This document shows positions 1 through 11,674 of a stretch of DNA of 18,543 bases, one piece after another (within the stretch, counting starts at the first letter, position 1; the number at the start of each line of letters is the position of its first letter). Source of the stretch: Isohypsibius dastychi (Eukaryota > Tardigrada > Eutardigrada > Parachela > Isohypsibiidae). The position numbers and the translations under genes are program-made. The DNA is taken from contig JAQIWT010000538.1 of the NCBI GenBank assembly GCA_034696485.1, positions 1-18,543 of the forward strand, written 5' to 3'. The notes under the pieces are model-generated. The model worked only from the letters and a program-made list of their open reading frames with translations, did no database searches and was not told the DNA's origin.

Positions 1-153
1 GTCGAAAAAATGGCAAAAATACTTGAATAAACAGAACGACGAAGCAAATCATAACATGAAAGATAAGCCCAATAGCATGCTCCCTGATCTGTTTTCTTCA
101 GATATCAATATATGATACTGAAACATCACTCCACACGTTTATCGCCACCCGCA

Positions 154-3100
154 TCATGGGAATCGATTACGATGATTTACCGCTTTCGATCCATTATCCG
201 ACTTTTCCCCCGAGTTTGTTTTCACTCCCTCCTGCTTCTTCCTCGCTTTGAACTGTTTGCACCACATCTCGTGGCAATCTTGTTGAGTTGGTAACCTACA
301 ACGACAAAACATGGAGACGTTCATTAAATACACACGAATGCGTTCATGAAGACCACTTTCGAATTCTCGGATAAATATTCCACGGGGTGAATTAATGCTT
401 CCAAAATTCAGGTTCTTAGTTGTGATCGAGAAATGAGTGTTCCGCGGCGTTCGGGGATATTGGGCTCAAATTTAAAAACGATTTTCCAAAAATACCGTTC
501 AAGTTTAAAATTCAATATTTATGGGGAGGAAGTATCATATTCACCAACGTGAACGAGCTGTTTTATCATCTATTTTGGATTGATTTCATTTTGGTTTAAT
601 AAATCATAGCAATATCCACGATTAGAATGAGATGATTTTGTATCGGACATCCATCCCTATGAACACTGATTTTTTTCATCTCAACCACAACCACGGATAT
701 TCGTTGTAAACGAGTCAGTCTCACGATGTTAACTACAGCACTTCATTATTAAGCTCGCTCATCTTTCTGTTCGATTATTAACATTACCTTTCAGGTGGGA
801 TAGTTTCCAGGTCGGCTCCACTCAAGAACTTATGCTGCAAAGCAGCTTCCGCCGAAATTCGCTTCGAAGGATCGAGCTCGAGCATAACGTCGAGAAGATC
901 CAGCGCAGCTTCTGGCAATCTAATTTGGAGATTATAACAACGCCTGAAACCATCAAGGGGCACAAACTAATCAGACTTACAATTTAAACTCTTCTCGCAG
1001 TCGGCGTTTGAACAGTTTCTTGGGGCGTATAGTTCCATAAAGCGGCAAATTCGCCACAGCCGGCCAAGTTAGTGGATTCGGCGTCCCACAAACAATGCTG
1101 ATTTTTTCAAGCTGTGCGAGCTCGGTTTGGGCTCTGAAGATCGGTTCACCGGAAAACAGCTCTCCAAGAATACACCTACCCGAAGAAGACAATTACATCC
1201 TGAACTTTCGGTCCATAACTTGACAACTTACCCGCAACTCCAAATATCGACTTCCGGTCCATAACGTTCTTCTCCGAAAAGCAACTCCGGAGGCCGATAC
1301 CACAACGTGATCACTTTGTTCGTGTAAGGTCTTTCGCGGTCATCCGGATCGAAGCGACGAGCGAGTCCAAAATCAGCCAGTTTCACTTCACCCCTTCAAG
1401 AAATGGTTCATGGGCATTTTTCAAACCAAGCATATAGATAAGACCAACCGGTTATTCACGAGTATGTTGGAACACTTGATATCCCGATGGAATATATTCT
1501 TTTTGTGGGCGAAATTGAGCGCTTCTAAGAGCTGCTTGAGACAAGACGCGATCTGTTTCTCTTCGAACTTGACCATTCCGGATTCCAAAAGTCCCATCAG
1601 ATCGTGATCCATATACTCGAACACCAAATAAAATGTACCTAAAATCGAAAAACGATCAAAAAATTCTAATGAAAACAATGTTATCAAGACTCACATTCAC
1701 GCTCAAGTCGAACATCGACTGCTTCCTGTTTATCGGTGATGATCTCCAGCAACTTGACGATGTTGGGGTGATCAAGTTCACGCAGGATTTTGATTTCTCT
1801 GACAGCAGTGATGGGAAAACCTTCACGTTCATTTTCCAGACGAACCTTCTTGAGCGCAACCAGCTCATCTACGGAAGAACGTAATGTCTATCAAATTCAA
1901 ATTTTGGATGGAACACCCTTACCCGTGTCTGTATTGATCGCTTTATACACCTGTCCATACGTGCCTTCACCAATATGTGCCTTAATGGCGAAACTGCTCA
2001 AACATCGCTCTCCCCAAGCATGTTCATGAGGCCCAAGAGGAGCGGGACGAGGACGAGTTGGCACCCTGTTAAACACCAGCTTGAAAAAGTCTTCCTGTTT
2101 CTGTATTCCTCAAGTTAAGATAAGCTTAAGATCATATCAACCAAGCCAATATAAAGGGGTAAAATGTCAAATACAGAAACTTTATCTTGGGACTACTTAC
2201 GTGACAACGGGGCGAGGCCTTCTGGGGAACAGATCGTGAAGAACCACACCGGAAACGACGGGGACAGCTGGTAAAGGCAGGCCCATATATTTATCAAGAA
2301 CAGGTGGCGGCGGCGGCGGAGGAACCTTGGTTGATTCAGTCCTCTTCTCTGACGGCGGCTCCACTGGAAGTCTTCTTGGAGCACTGGGTTTTGGAGGCTT
2401 AGAATGAGGACTGTTGGTTTGCTGATTCGTTTTTCCCAAGATCAAGTCGGCAAAAGAGCCATCCGCTGTGACGCTACCGGAACGCGAAGACGGCTTCTCC
2501 TTTTTGACACTTCCTCGAGAACTGTGGTTATCGTCATCTTCCGGTGGCGTTCGGGGTCCAGTGCGGGAATGCGAACCACCGCGAACTTTGGTAGGGGAAC
2601 GAACGTCGTCTTTGGTGGACCGACTAGATAGACCACGATTCCCAGAAAGTTTGAAAGAAATAGGCGTTAAGTTGGTGGAGGTTTTGGACGGCGAGGCTCG
2701 CACTCTACTGCTGGAGGCGGAAGCTATTTCCTCAAAACTAACCACAGCGGAAACCGAATGAACAAATTGTCGAAAGTAAAGCCCGATCTGTATCTTACCT
2801 ATTACTCGGCTTTTTCCGCTTGTTTTCATTTAGATCATCCGGGGTCACAGATCTGTCCCGGCTTTTCCGTACGGGCGACTTTCGTGAGTGCTTAGCGTGC
2901 GAATTGTTGCCAGCTTTGCTTTCAACTCGATTGGGCGATGGAGATCTCCGTCGTTCCTTTTTGTATTTAGGAGATAAATCGTCATCCTTCTGATGTCGCC
3001 TTTTATTTTCACTACAAAACAGATCAGCATACAAGAAATTAGTAGTTAGATATAAAGGAAGATATACCTAGCATCGCTTTCTCGCCGTTCTTTACGATGT

Positions 3101-3408
3101 CTCTCGAGATCTTGAGAACGAATATCGTCGTCCCGTCTGCCGTGATCTGACCTCCGTTTATCGCCGTTTCGGTCGTCGGTTTTCGTACGATGTTTCGGCG
3201 GTTCGTGAGAGCGACTTCGCCGATGACGACGTGAGGGAGATGATGGGGAGGGTGACCGACGGGAACGGTGCTTGTGAGGATGTGCGGACGCTTCCGGCTT
3301 TGAATGTCGATGGCCGTTTCTCTCGGGTGACACACGTTTGGGCTCAGGTTTACTGACAGAATCCATAACGACGCCAACAAATGAAAGACGGCGGGAAGGC
3401 TCAGGCAT
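154..3408 (-). CDS. CDK12: Cyclin-dependent kinase 12/13 (RNA Pol II CTD kinase)
   Basis: Ten exons (minus, 5' to 3'): 3408-3068, 3011-2799, 2737-2201, 2065-1923, 1868-1695, 1638-1449, 1393-1232, 1175-981, 919-788, 295-154; 2229 nt, 742 aa. Residues ~40-115 are Arg/Ser-rich, followed by a Lys-rich and a Pro-rich linker (seven prolines near 337-343). The kinase domain runs ~389-690: GEGTYGQV loop at 396-403, lysine K418, PITAVRE helix 430-436, HRDIKCSN at 520-527, DFG 540-542, T-loop threonine T557 in [14 protein letters not shown]. Exon 10 adds the DCHE motif (702-705) and a basic KARKK stretch, the extension that marks CDK12/13. The family pairs with cyclin K in the nucleus and phosphorylates the Pol II C-terminal domain during elongation. 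Nine introns, mostly 55-61 bp, one of 492 bp. It is about half the length of human CDK12 (~1490 aa) because both flanks are short. An in-frame ATG at 3366 is an alternative start. The 3' end is less certain because a GTAAAT at 180-175 could be a further donor. Confidence 0.93.
296..787 (-). other. Long last intron of the CDK12 gene
   Basis: This 492 bp GT-AG intron (donor AAAG|GTAATG at 788/787, acceptor TTGTAG at 297-296) separates the end of the kinase fold from the DCHE-motif exon. The join restores PPERLP followed by the DCHE motif, as in CDK12 relatives. It is eight times longer than most introns of the gene, AT-rich, and shows no extra exon that I can support. Confidence 0.8.
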
Positions 3409-4794
3409 TAATGGGGGATAAGATGTTCAAGGGAGATGAAAACGGCACCTTAAATTCCAAGAGATTTCAAATCAATTGCAGTCCACAAGTATCACAAGTT
3501 CAATGAAATATTAATAGTTTCTACATTTTATGGAATTATAAAATTCACGTTTTGCTCCTCGCTACAGAATAAAGTGGGAACACGTACACCGCGGTGAAAC
3601 GGAGCTTGAAAGACTTTGAAAACTACAATGAACATTTGATCGAGAGGCAAAAGGCGCAAATCATTTTCAGAAAATTCAAACTCGCAAACAAATTCCATAT
3701 CTGGCCCAGTTGACATTCAATCACGTAGAAAAATGCAGAAAATACCACCTTATCGTTCAGTCAACATACACCCGTCCCCACTCCCAACCATCAATTCAAA
3801 ACATACATGACTACGAATTAAAAACGAACTAAGTAAACCGTTCATAAAGAGGGTCACCATCAAAAGCATGTACACCAAAACATAGTTCTAAAAGGCTAAG
3901 TTACAGCTAAATAAACTATCTTACCTTTTCAGTAAATCACATCACCGCGAGATCATCAGATTTCGGGATTTCGGAAACCGAAAGACAAGACAACAGCCAT
4001 ATACCAACCCAGATTCAATCAAACGGATGTAACAAACTCAGCCCTAGTGGATAAAGGACATCTCGGGGACTAAAACAACTACAGTAAATCAGATGTCTGC
4101 CACTTTATCCCGAGTTCTGGAAATAAAATACGCGAAAGCGTCGAAGGATCAGAGAGATCATGCAAAAACGTCAGCCGCTGCCAGTTGACTGCCACATGTG
4201 ATTCGCTCTTTTCATGGTGTCTCCAATCGGAATAAACCGTCGAACCATATTAGCCAATCATACAATTTCAAGGCGAGGTTTCAGATTGACACAGGGAAGT
4301 TGCCGGACAGGGTCAAGTTTGAACTTTCAAGTTTGAACTTTTGGCCATCCAGTTGGATGAGCGAAACAGCACAGTTTGGAGAATTATCGATTTCCAAAAA
4401 AAATTCTGTTCTCGGTTCCAGTCATGGCGGTATTTTTGAATTTTTGTTCACGCGGAACGGAACAACTCGAAGACGTCCATAACAAACATAGTTTCATTTC
4501 CCTGTTTGATTGGGCTTTGGATTTGATTGTTTGGAAAACTTCAAGCAGTGTAAAAGCAAAATAAACCGTCGCTCTTCAGAAAAGATCAGAGTCTGGAATT
4601 TCGTGCTGTTTTGGTGTTCGTGCAAATTCGGTTTGAGTAATCGTTGGATCGTTTTGTTTATCACTCTCCGTTTGGAAGACTGGACAACATTGTGACGCAA
4701 AGGAGGAACCGAAATTTTCTGGTTCAGTTCGATCGTGCGGTGATCGGACTCATCATCACAATTCATTCCAATTCCCAGCTCAAAAGCGGACACC
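3409..4794. promoter_or_regulatory. Divergent intergenic region between CDK12 and U1-C
   Basis: This 1386 bp stretch separates two genes transcribed away from each other. It must hold both promoters and 5' leaders. I see no convincing coding exon: the ORFs of 60-100 codons here lack family resemblance and run on both strands. No clear TATA box was found. The only ordered element noticed is the tandem 14-mer at 4313-4340, about 450 bp upstream of the U1-C start. The U1-C start itself sits in a strong context (CACCATGG). Confidence 0.5.
4313..4340. repeat. Perfect tandem duplication of a 14-bp partial dyad
   Basis: The 14-mer TCAAGTTTGAACTT occurs twice head to tail with no spacer (4313-4326 and 4327-4340). 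Each copy contains AAGTT and AACTT arms around a TG centre, so each is itself a small inverted repeat. It lies in the shared CDK12/U1-C upstream region and could bind a dimeric factor, but that is inference. Confidence 0.6.
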
Positions 4795-5245
4795 ATGGGA
4801 AGATATTATTGTGATTACTGCGATGCGTATTTGACTCACGACTCTCCTTCGGTTCGAAAAACCCACTGCAGCGGCAGGAAGCACAAAGATAATGTCAGGA
4901 TTTATTACCAAAAATGGATGGAGGAACAAGCTAAGAAATTGTTGGAGACGGCGAACAAAAATCGACCTCCTGGAATGCCAGGATTCACACCACCACCAGG
5001 ATTTGCGGTTCCACCAGGCATGGTGCCTCCTGGCTTTCGTCCTCCTTCCATGCAGGTACGGACACTACCAGCGAGCCGGAATTTTTGGAAAACTTGTACT
5101 CTTTATTTCACCATTTACAACTGTTTTCTTTTTGCAGTATGGTCCTCCTGGAGGTATGATGCCACCGAGACCTATGCAGAATTATCCACCGCCTGGAATG
5201 CCACCTTATCCATACCAGCAAATGCCTCCAGGAATGCAGCGTTGA
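4795..5245 (+). CDS. SNRPC: U1 small nuclear ribonucleoprotein C
   Basis: Two exons, 4795-5055 and 5138-5245, joined in phase 0 over an 82 bp intron (CAG|GTACGG to TTTGCAG); 122 aa. The first ~35 residues are almost identical to the U1-C zinc finger: C6, C9, H24 and H30 bind zinc, with [17 protein letters not shown] around the histidines. Helix residues [10 protein letters not shown] follow. From residue ~58 the chain is Pro/Gly/Met-rich ([22 protein letters not shown]), as in all U1-C proteins. It is somewhat shorter than human U1-C (159 aa) owing to a shorter proline tail. The protein stabilises U1 snRNA pairing with 5' splice sites in the nucleus. The start has an excellent context. Without splicing, exon 1 runs on to about 5262 with an unrelated tail. 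Tail to tail with MRPL19, 141 bp away. Confidence 0.96.
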
Positions 5246-5386
5246 TGATTACTAACTTGTGAATGCTGCGAACCAGTATTTAATTCTCGACTGGGATAAT
5301 TACAAAAAGCAAGGAAACTGTTGTTTTCTTTTCACTGACATTGTTTCGAATTCGAAATCCACGAACATTTTTTAACAAATCAAGGT

Positions 5387-6349
5387 TTACTTGCGACTTT
5401 TTTGTTTCTCAAATCTGGCGTTGTTGAAATTAAAGACATCTTTAAACATTTCTTCCTGTTCTTCCAGCGGAATTTGCCGACGATATTTTCTCATGATATC
5501 GAACTTTTCGTAGGCAAATGGTTCCAGATGCTTCTCCATTCTTTCTTGTCTTTGGCCGAGTCCTTTTTTCGTCGGAAACGGGTCGTATTCTATGCCCCGA
5601 AAGCCGTACAATTCCCATCGAGCCTTCCATGGGAGAGGATTGAGTTTCACAACGGTTTCGTTCAGCGGTATTGCAGCGCCGGGCGGATGAAGTTGAACCT
5701 CCATGTCAAAGGGAAACGTACTGTGTTCAGGAGCAGCATCTCGCAGATAGAAAAGCTGATCATCAAGTCGACGTTCCAACTTCAAAACCTCGAATTTTCT
5801 GATCGTTGGATTGTACAGATCATACCGAATTTCGATTCCGAGCCCATCAACGCAGTTCCTAAGGAGGATTTAACAAATATTGGTCTGAACTGAAATACAA
5901 AAAGGACCAAGCTACTACCTGAGAATGCAGAAAGAGCGAAGACCATGCCCTCCTCGGCAAATCACAATTCCGACAAAACGACTGGTTTTTGTTGGAGAGT
6001 GTGGATCTGAGAGAGTGATGGCCATGACCGAACCGGGATAAAATTCTGGAATATCAATGACGGATCTTCGGCTCAGCATATCCTGTCGCTCTAGTTTCTC
6101 GCGGACATGGTTTCTCCTTGTCATATCCGGATCTGCAAGAAATTCGGGATAGATGTGTTGATAGCTCGCTGGAATATCCGAGTCGGGCATCAACGGCGGT
6201 ATTTTTTCTGTATCCTTCTCCGCTCGCTTTAGAACTGCTTTTGCCGCCTGACTTGCCAGAATACTGTTGCTCTCTTCGCGCCGGAATATCTGGACTTGAT
6301 ATGCCGATGCCAGACGTCTGGGCAAACGACGAGCCAAAGTGGCAGCCAT
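5387..6349 (-). CDS. MRPL19: Mitochondrial large-subunit ribosomal protein bL19m
   Basis: Two exons on the minus strand, 6349-5919 and 5858-5387, joined in phase 2 over a 60 bp intron (CTCAG|GTAGTA to CTCCTTAG); 300 aa, close to human MRPL19 (292 aa). The first ~23 residues carry several arginines and no acidic residue (MAATLARRLPRRLASAY), fitting a mitochondrial presequence. Family signatures include IPEFYPGSVMAITLSDP, FVGIVICRGGHGL, the junction motif GLGIEIRYDLYNP, and KLERRLDDQLFYLRDAAPEHSTF. The product is a structural component of the mitochondrial 39S subunit. The start is the ATG immediately before the presequence. A possible poly(A) signal ATTAAA (minus, 5284-5279) lies ~105 nt past the stop and within the 3' flank of convergent SNRPC. 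Head to head with the beta-tubulin gene. Confidence 0.95.
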
Positions 6350-6815
6350 CTTCGGTGAGTGGGTCAGTACTATCCGGCAATAAGGTCAAACCAAACGAAA
6401 ATTTATGATGAAGTGATCCAACAAGAAATGTGGAAATGTTTGTTCGTAGACTAAAGTATGAAAGCAAAGAAGGTTTCAATTCGGGATTGTTTTGGTATTT
6501 GCCTGTGAACGTTGAAGCGAGGCCTGTGTCAGATAATCGGGCGATGTGGTACGAGGGGGTTTGGAAATGACCTTTAAATTCGATCTGGCGGCCGTGCGAC
6601 CTCGCCTCGCAACCGGTGCCTAAATTATCTGTTGGCACGTTCACAGGGTGCTAGCGGGTCGATTGTGCTTATTTTTGTGACGAACCTAGAACTTTAACTA
6701 GCAACAAGATTTTACAGTTTCGAATTGTCGAATATCGCAAAAGTCGCGTTTCCGTCGTATTTTCACCGACCTTGCTTCGTCGTCGTGTAAACCAGTTTTT
6801 GAAACATAATCCATC
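6350..6815. promoter_or_regulatory. Bidirectional promoter region of MRPL19 and beta-tubulin
   Basis: Only 466 bp separate the two divergent start codons, so both core promoters and both 5' leaders lie here. I see no TATA box on either side, which suits broadly expressed genes. An open frame on the minus strand (6054-6644) crosses part of this interval but uses a non-ATG start and overlaps MRPL19 exon 1 in another frame, so I do not treat it as a gene. Confidence 0.55.
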
Positions 6816-8942
<2,127 letters not shown>

Positions 8943-9683
8943 ATAATTAAAAAAGTTTGGGTTGCATGACGTATTTGAGATAGTTCGACTTTTTCCGTTG
9001 AAAACTCATGCGGTCTCGTTTCTTTCATTTCAGCTATTTTCCAGCAACAACCGTTTAATTTATTATTAAAGAATTTATCCCGAGTGATTCCGAGTCTTCG
9101 TTTCTCAGTTGCCTTCTCCCTTTCCTCTTCCGTGAATCGCTCTGTACTACTTCCGGTATTTGGAATTTATTCTTGATTACACAATAATCGGGAAAACAAC
9201 TCCGGGAAAATTCGCCTTTTTGGATCAACATCTGGATATAGTAAGTCAAGTATTGTGTCATTCATGTGACTCAAAATTATTTTAAATAAATAATGTAGCA
9301 GCAAAAAACGTCGATATGTCTGCGCATGTCCTCTTTTCTTGAGTGTTAGCATAGCATTACCAATTTACCACCCTCGAGGAATTGTGCATTTCTCCCGCTC
9401 GATTATCAGCAAGGAGTCTTGACCGACATTTTCTTATGGAATTCTCCATGACTAATATTTTATTTCCAGCGTAAAAAGACTTTAAACTTGAAAGTAATAT
9501 TTCTTAAAGCGAATCATCACTATTAATTGAAGAATTCTTGCACCTGATTAGTCTCAAAAGGAAGAAAAATTGCTAGTAAGGACCATTGATTTTCCGTGCG
9601 AAACGCTATATGGAAGCAGTTAGGTTATGCGATTCAAAAATGAATAGCGCTGCGGGTCTCATTATTTTATTTTGAAGGGTGAA

Positions 9684-9717
9684 CGGCACAGCCCCGGAGA
9701 TCCGAGCTGTTCCGCCG
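9684..9717. other. GC-rich imperfect inverted repeat in intergenic DNA
   Basis: Outer arms CGG...ACAGC and GCTGT...CCG flank an inner CGGA-GA-TCCG palindrome, giving an imperfect hairpin with small internal loops. It stands out because the surrounding sequence is AT-rich. No adjacent RNA-gene signals were recognised, and the pairing may be fortuitous. Confidence 0.3.
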
Positions 9718-10199
9718 AAAACATCCTTGAGTCCGTTATTCCCAAATTAATCAGCGGGGCGGACCATTGTGACCAGTCTTATGTCACCACTTGTAAACAT
9801 CTTTCGGGAAAAATAAGGACATTTTCCTTTACAGTTTAAATGTCAATTAAGATATTATCTTTTGCTGAAGCCGACAAAAACCAGAAAAGCTCGGCTGGAA
9901 TAAACCAAAATCACTGCGAGCCATACATGTACGTCAGCGAACTGGATTGAAAATCAGGGCTGAATCAATAGCTAGCGACCCTGGGGAATGCGCGCTGGAT
10001 TACCAGTTAATCTTTTAGTGTCCGTTTCTCTAAAAATACGAATTTTATTACTTTCTCTGAATGACAAAATGACAGCTGCTGAAATGGCTTCTTTCTGGTT
10101 ATCCGAAGAAGAAGCAGACGCGAAATCATTGTCACGACATTGTTTGTGTAAGATAGTTCAATCTGCAATTATTTCCAGCTATAGTCCAAATCTTTCCCA

Positions 10200-10577
10200 T
10201 TAATCTGATTTGTATTCGAATTTTGTTCGCTCTTTTTTGTTTTCCTGATTGAGTTGTCCGATAAACTTTTTCGCGGCGTCAGAAGTATTTCGCTGATTTA
10301 ACTTTGACAAAAGGACTGCGTTGCTTCCGCCTGATTTGATCGCATTATTTACAATAAAACGGCTCAATTTGCCGAAGAAATGTTTTATTAATTTTTTCAG
10401 CGTGTGCGTCACTTTCTTTGATTGTCCAGTATGCCACATGCCCGGCGGAAGTAATAACAGATTGCGAACCGGACCAAGGATATAATGGCACCCTATGGTG
10501 ACGGCTGATCCGGGATTGAGGTTAGAGAACGACGGCTTTATGGACCCGCTGTAAAAGTGCGTCCCACATTTGAACAT
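10200..10577 (-). CDS. Unassigned ORF, 125 codons, doubtful
   Basis: This is the longest ATG-initiated open frame in the tubulin-GPCR gap. The predicted product is basic, with a Lys-rich middle and end (KKVTHTLKKLIKHF, QENKKERTKF). I recognise no domain, signal peptide or membrane segment, and no flanking exons that extend it convincingly. An ORF of this size can arise by chance in 2.5 kb, and short ORFs overlap it on the other strand. It is listed only because nothing else explains the interval. Confidence 0.12.
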   Translation of the reverse strand: MFKCGTHFYSGSIKPSFSNLNPGSAVTIGCHYILGPVRNLLLLPPGMWHTGQSKKVTHTLKKLIKHFFGKLSRFIVNNAIKSGGSNAVLLSKLNQRNTSDAAKKFIGQLNQENKKERTKFEYKSD

Positions 10578-11413
10578 AAAATTAAGAAGCGCGAATCGTC
10601 TTGGCAGTTAACAGAAATTTCATTGCTTTCCGACCAGGCTTGCTGGGGTCTATACTTGGAATATTCTATCTGTCGTAAAACATCAAATATTTGCTTTATA
10701 GGGAAATTCCACCCTGACACTGGAGAATCAACTTGGGCTTCGCTCCGTCAAGTACGTGAAAGCTGAATTAAATCCCTGTGTGATCACTTGACCGGATTTC
10801 TGGAATATCGATCATTCAAAAATGGTAAGCGAAACTGTGATAATTCATAATATAATAATAAATTTGGTATCTTCGAGCTTTACTTAATTCCGCTCAACCA
10901 AAACCAGCCGGACACGCAGTTATTTTTTTTAATGTTTTTGATTTCAGGCCAATATTTCAAAGTTGTAAGCTAAAAATATCAGAACGATTAAACGTGTCAA
11001 AGATGCTAATTGACAATTACTCCTTGGTCTCGTTCTCTTTCTTCGTTGTGGAATTCAATTTCGCAGGATTTGTTCTTGACGTTTCTGAAAATACTCCGGA
11101 AATCCCGTGTCTGCTTCCATACATTTTCCGAGACAATGATCCCGCTAATTCATCATTAAGAATAAATAACGCGATTTTTTCCCGGCATATGCTAATTAAA
11201 TTGCCAAAACGGTCTCTAGTTACCGGAAATGGTTTTCGCGATGATTTCTCAAATGTTGAGTAACAGATATCCGTGGGAGTTAGGTGTGAATTGGGGAGCC
11301 TGGAGTTATCGTTTATTTGATCTGTTTTCTCAAGAAGCCAATGACATGCGCCAATCAGTCTTTCGTTAGGAAGAAGGCAGTGCCAGAATGGTTCGCCACT
11401 ATTTCCAACTCAA

Positions 11414-11446
11414 TATAAAACCAAACTGGTTCAGTCCTTTTGATTG
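11414..11446 (+). promoter_or_regulatory. TATA box plus TCAGTC initiator of the GPCR gene
   Basis: TATAAAA lies at 11414-11420 and a TCAGTC initiator at 11441-11446. The initiator A (11443) is 29 nt downstream of the first T of the TATA box, the canonical spacing. TCAGT is the arthropod-type initiator consensus. It predicts a 5' leader starting near 11443 that runs into the donor at 11600. This is the best core promoter I can see in the window. Confidence 0.65.
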
Positions 11447-11464
11447 AATCTTGCCGCAGTCCAT

Positions 11465-11566
11465 ATGATATCCTGCTCGTCAATTTTGCGCAGTTCTACA
11501 CAAAAGAACATTTCCAAAGTTTTTTTGTTTTCTGCGAAATTCCATCATGTTATTTATTCAGTGTGA
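11465..11566 (+). promoter_or_regulatory. Upstream ORF 1 in the GPCR 5' leader (33 codons)
   Basis: An ATG at 11465 opens a 33-codon frame ending in TGA at 11564-11566. It lies downstream of the predicted transcription start and wholly inside leader exon 1, so it would be met first by scanning ribosomes. The peptide has no recognised motif. Confidence 0.4.
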
Positions 11567-11663
11567 AAATAATAACATTTCCACAATATTTACTGTCAGG
11601 TGCGTAAACGTTTATGATTTCCTTTCAAATCATTCACACGCTTTTTTCAGAATTATTCGGTGA
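11547..11663 (+). promoter_or_regulatory. Upstream ORF 2 spanning the leader intron
   Basis: An ATG at 11547 opens a frame that crosses the 51 bp leader intron (CAG|GTGCGT at 11600 to TTTCAG at 11650) and stops at TGA 11661-11663, 11 nt before the GPCR ATG at 11675. It overlaps uORF 1 by 20 nt in another frame. Its exon-1 frame does not continue into the receptor, which is why exon 1 is treated as untranslated leader. Confidence 0.35.
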
Positions 11664-11674
11664 ACACAACTTCA

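Larger units (their letters stand above)
8943..11413. other. Long intergenic region without a convincing gene
   Basis: Roughly 2.5 kb between the tubulin stop and the GPCR core promoter. The first part is tubulin 3' UTR, with candidate poly(A) signals ATTAAA at 9065-9070 and AATAAA at 9285-9290. The remainder has only short ORFs on both strands without recognisable domains; the longest ATG-initiated one is 125 codons on the minus strand (10200-10577). A GC-rich imperfect hairpin stands out at 9684-9717. The distance compared with the other gene gaps suggests upstream control elements for the GPCR, which is inference. Confidence 0.5.

Noticed and set aside
2066-2110. Reading CDK12 exon 4 upstream as [12 protein letters not shown] coding sequence
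   Set aside because: The frame does not join the donor at 2201/2200 (phase 2). The acceptor TTTAACAG at 2067-2066 does, and gives a length like other CDK12 proteins.
5402-5893. 163-codon plus-strand ORF opposite MRPL19 exon 2
   Set aside because: Antisense shadow of a confirmed exon, with no family resemblance.
6054-6644. 196-codon open frame on the minus strand overlapping MRPL19 exon 1 in another frame
   Set aside because: It begins with GTG, not ATG, shows no domain, and over half of it is the alternate frame of a secure MRPL19 exon; the rest lies in the shared promoter.
10994-11263. Open frame with a cadherin-like VSENTPE...DNDP stretch
   Set aside because: It starts with GTG, has a single short resemblance with no second repeat or flanking exons, and is probably coincidental.
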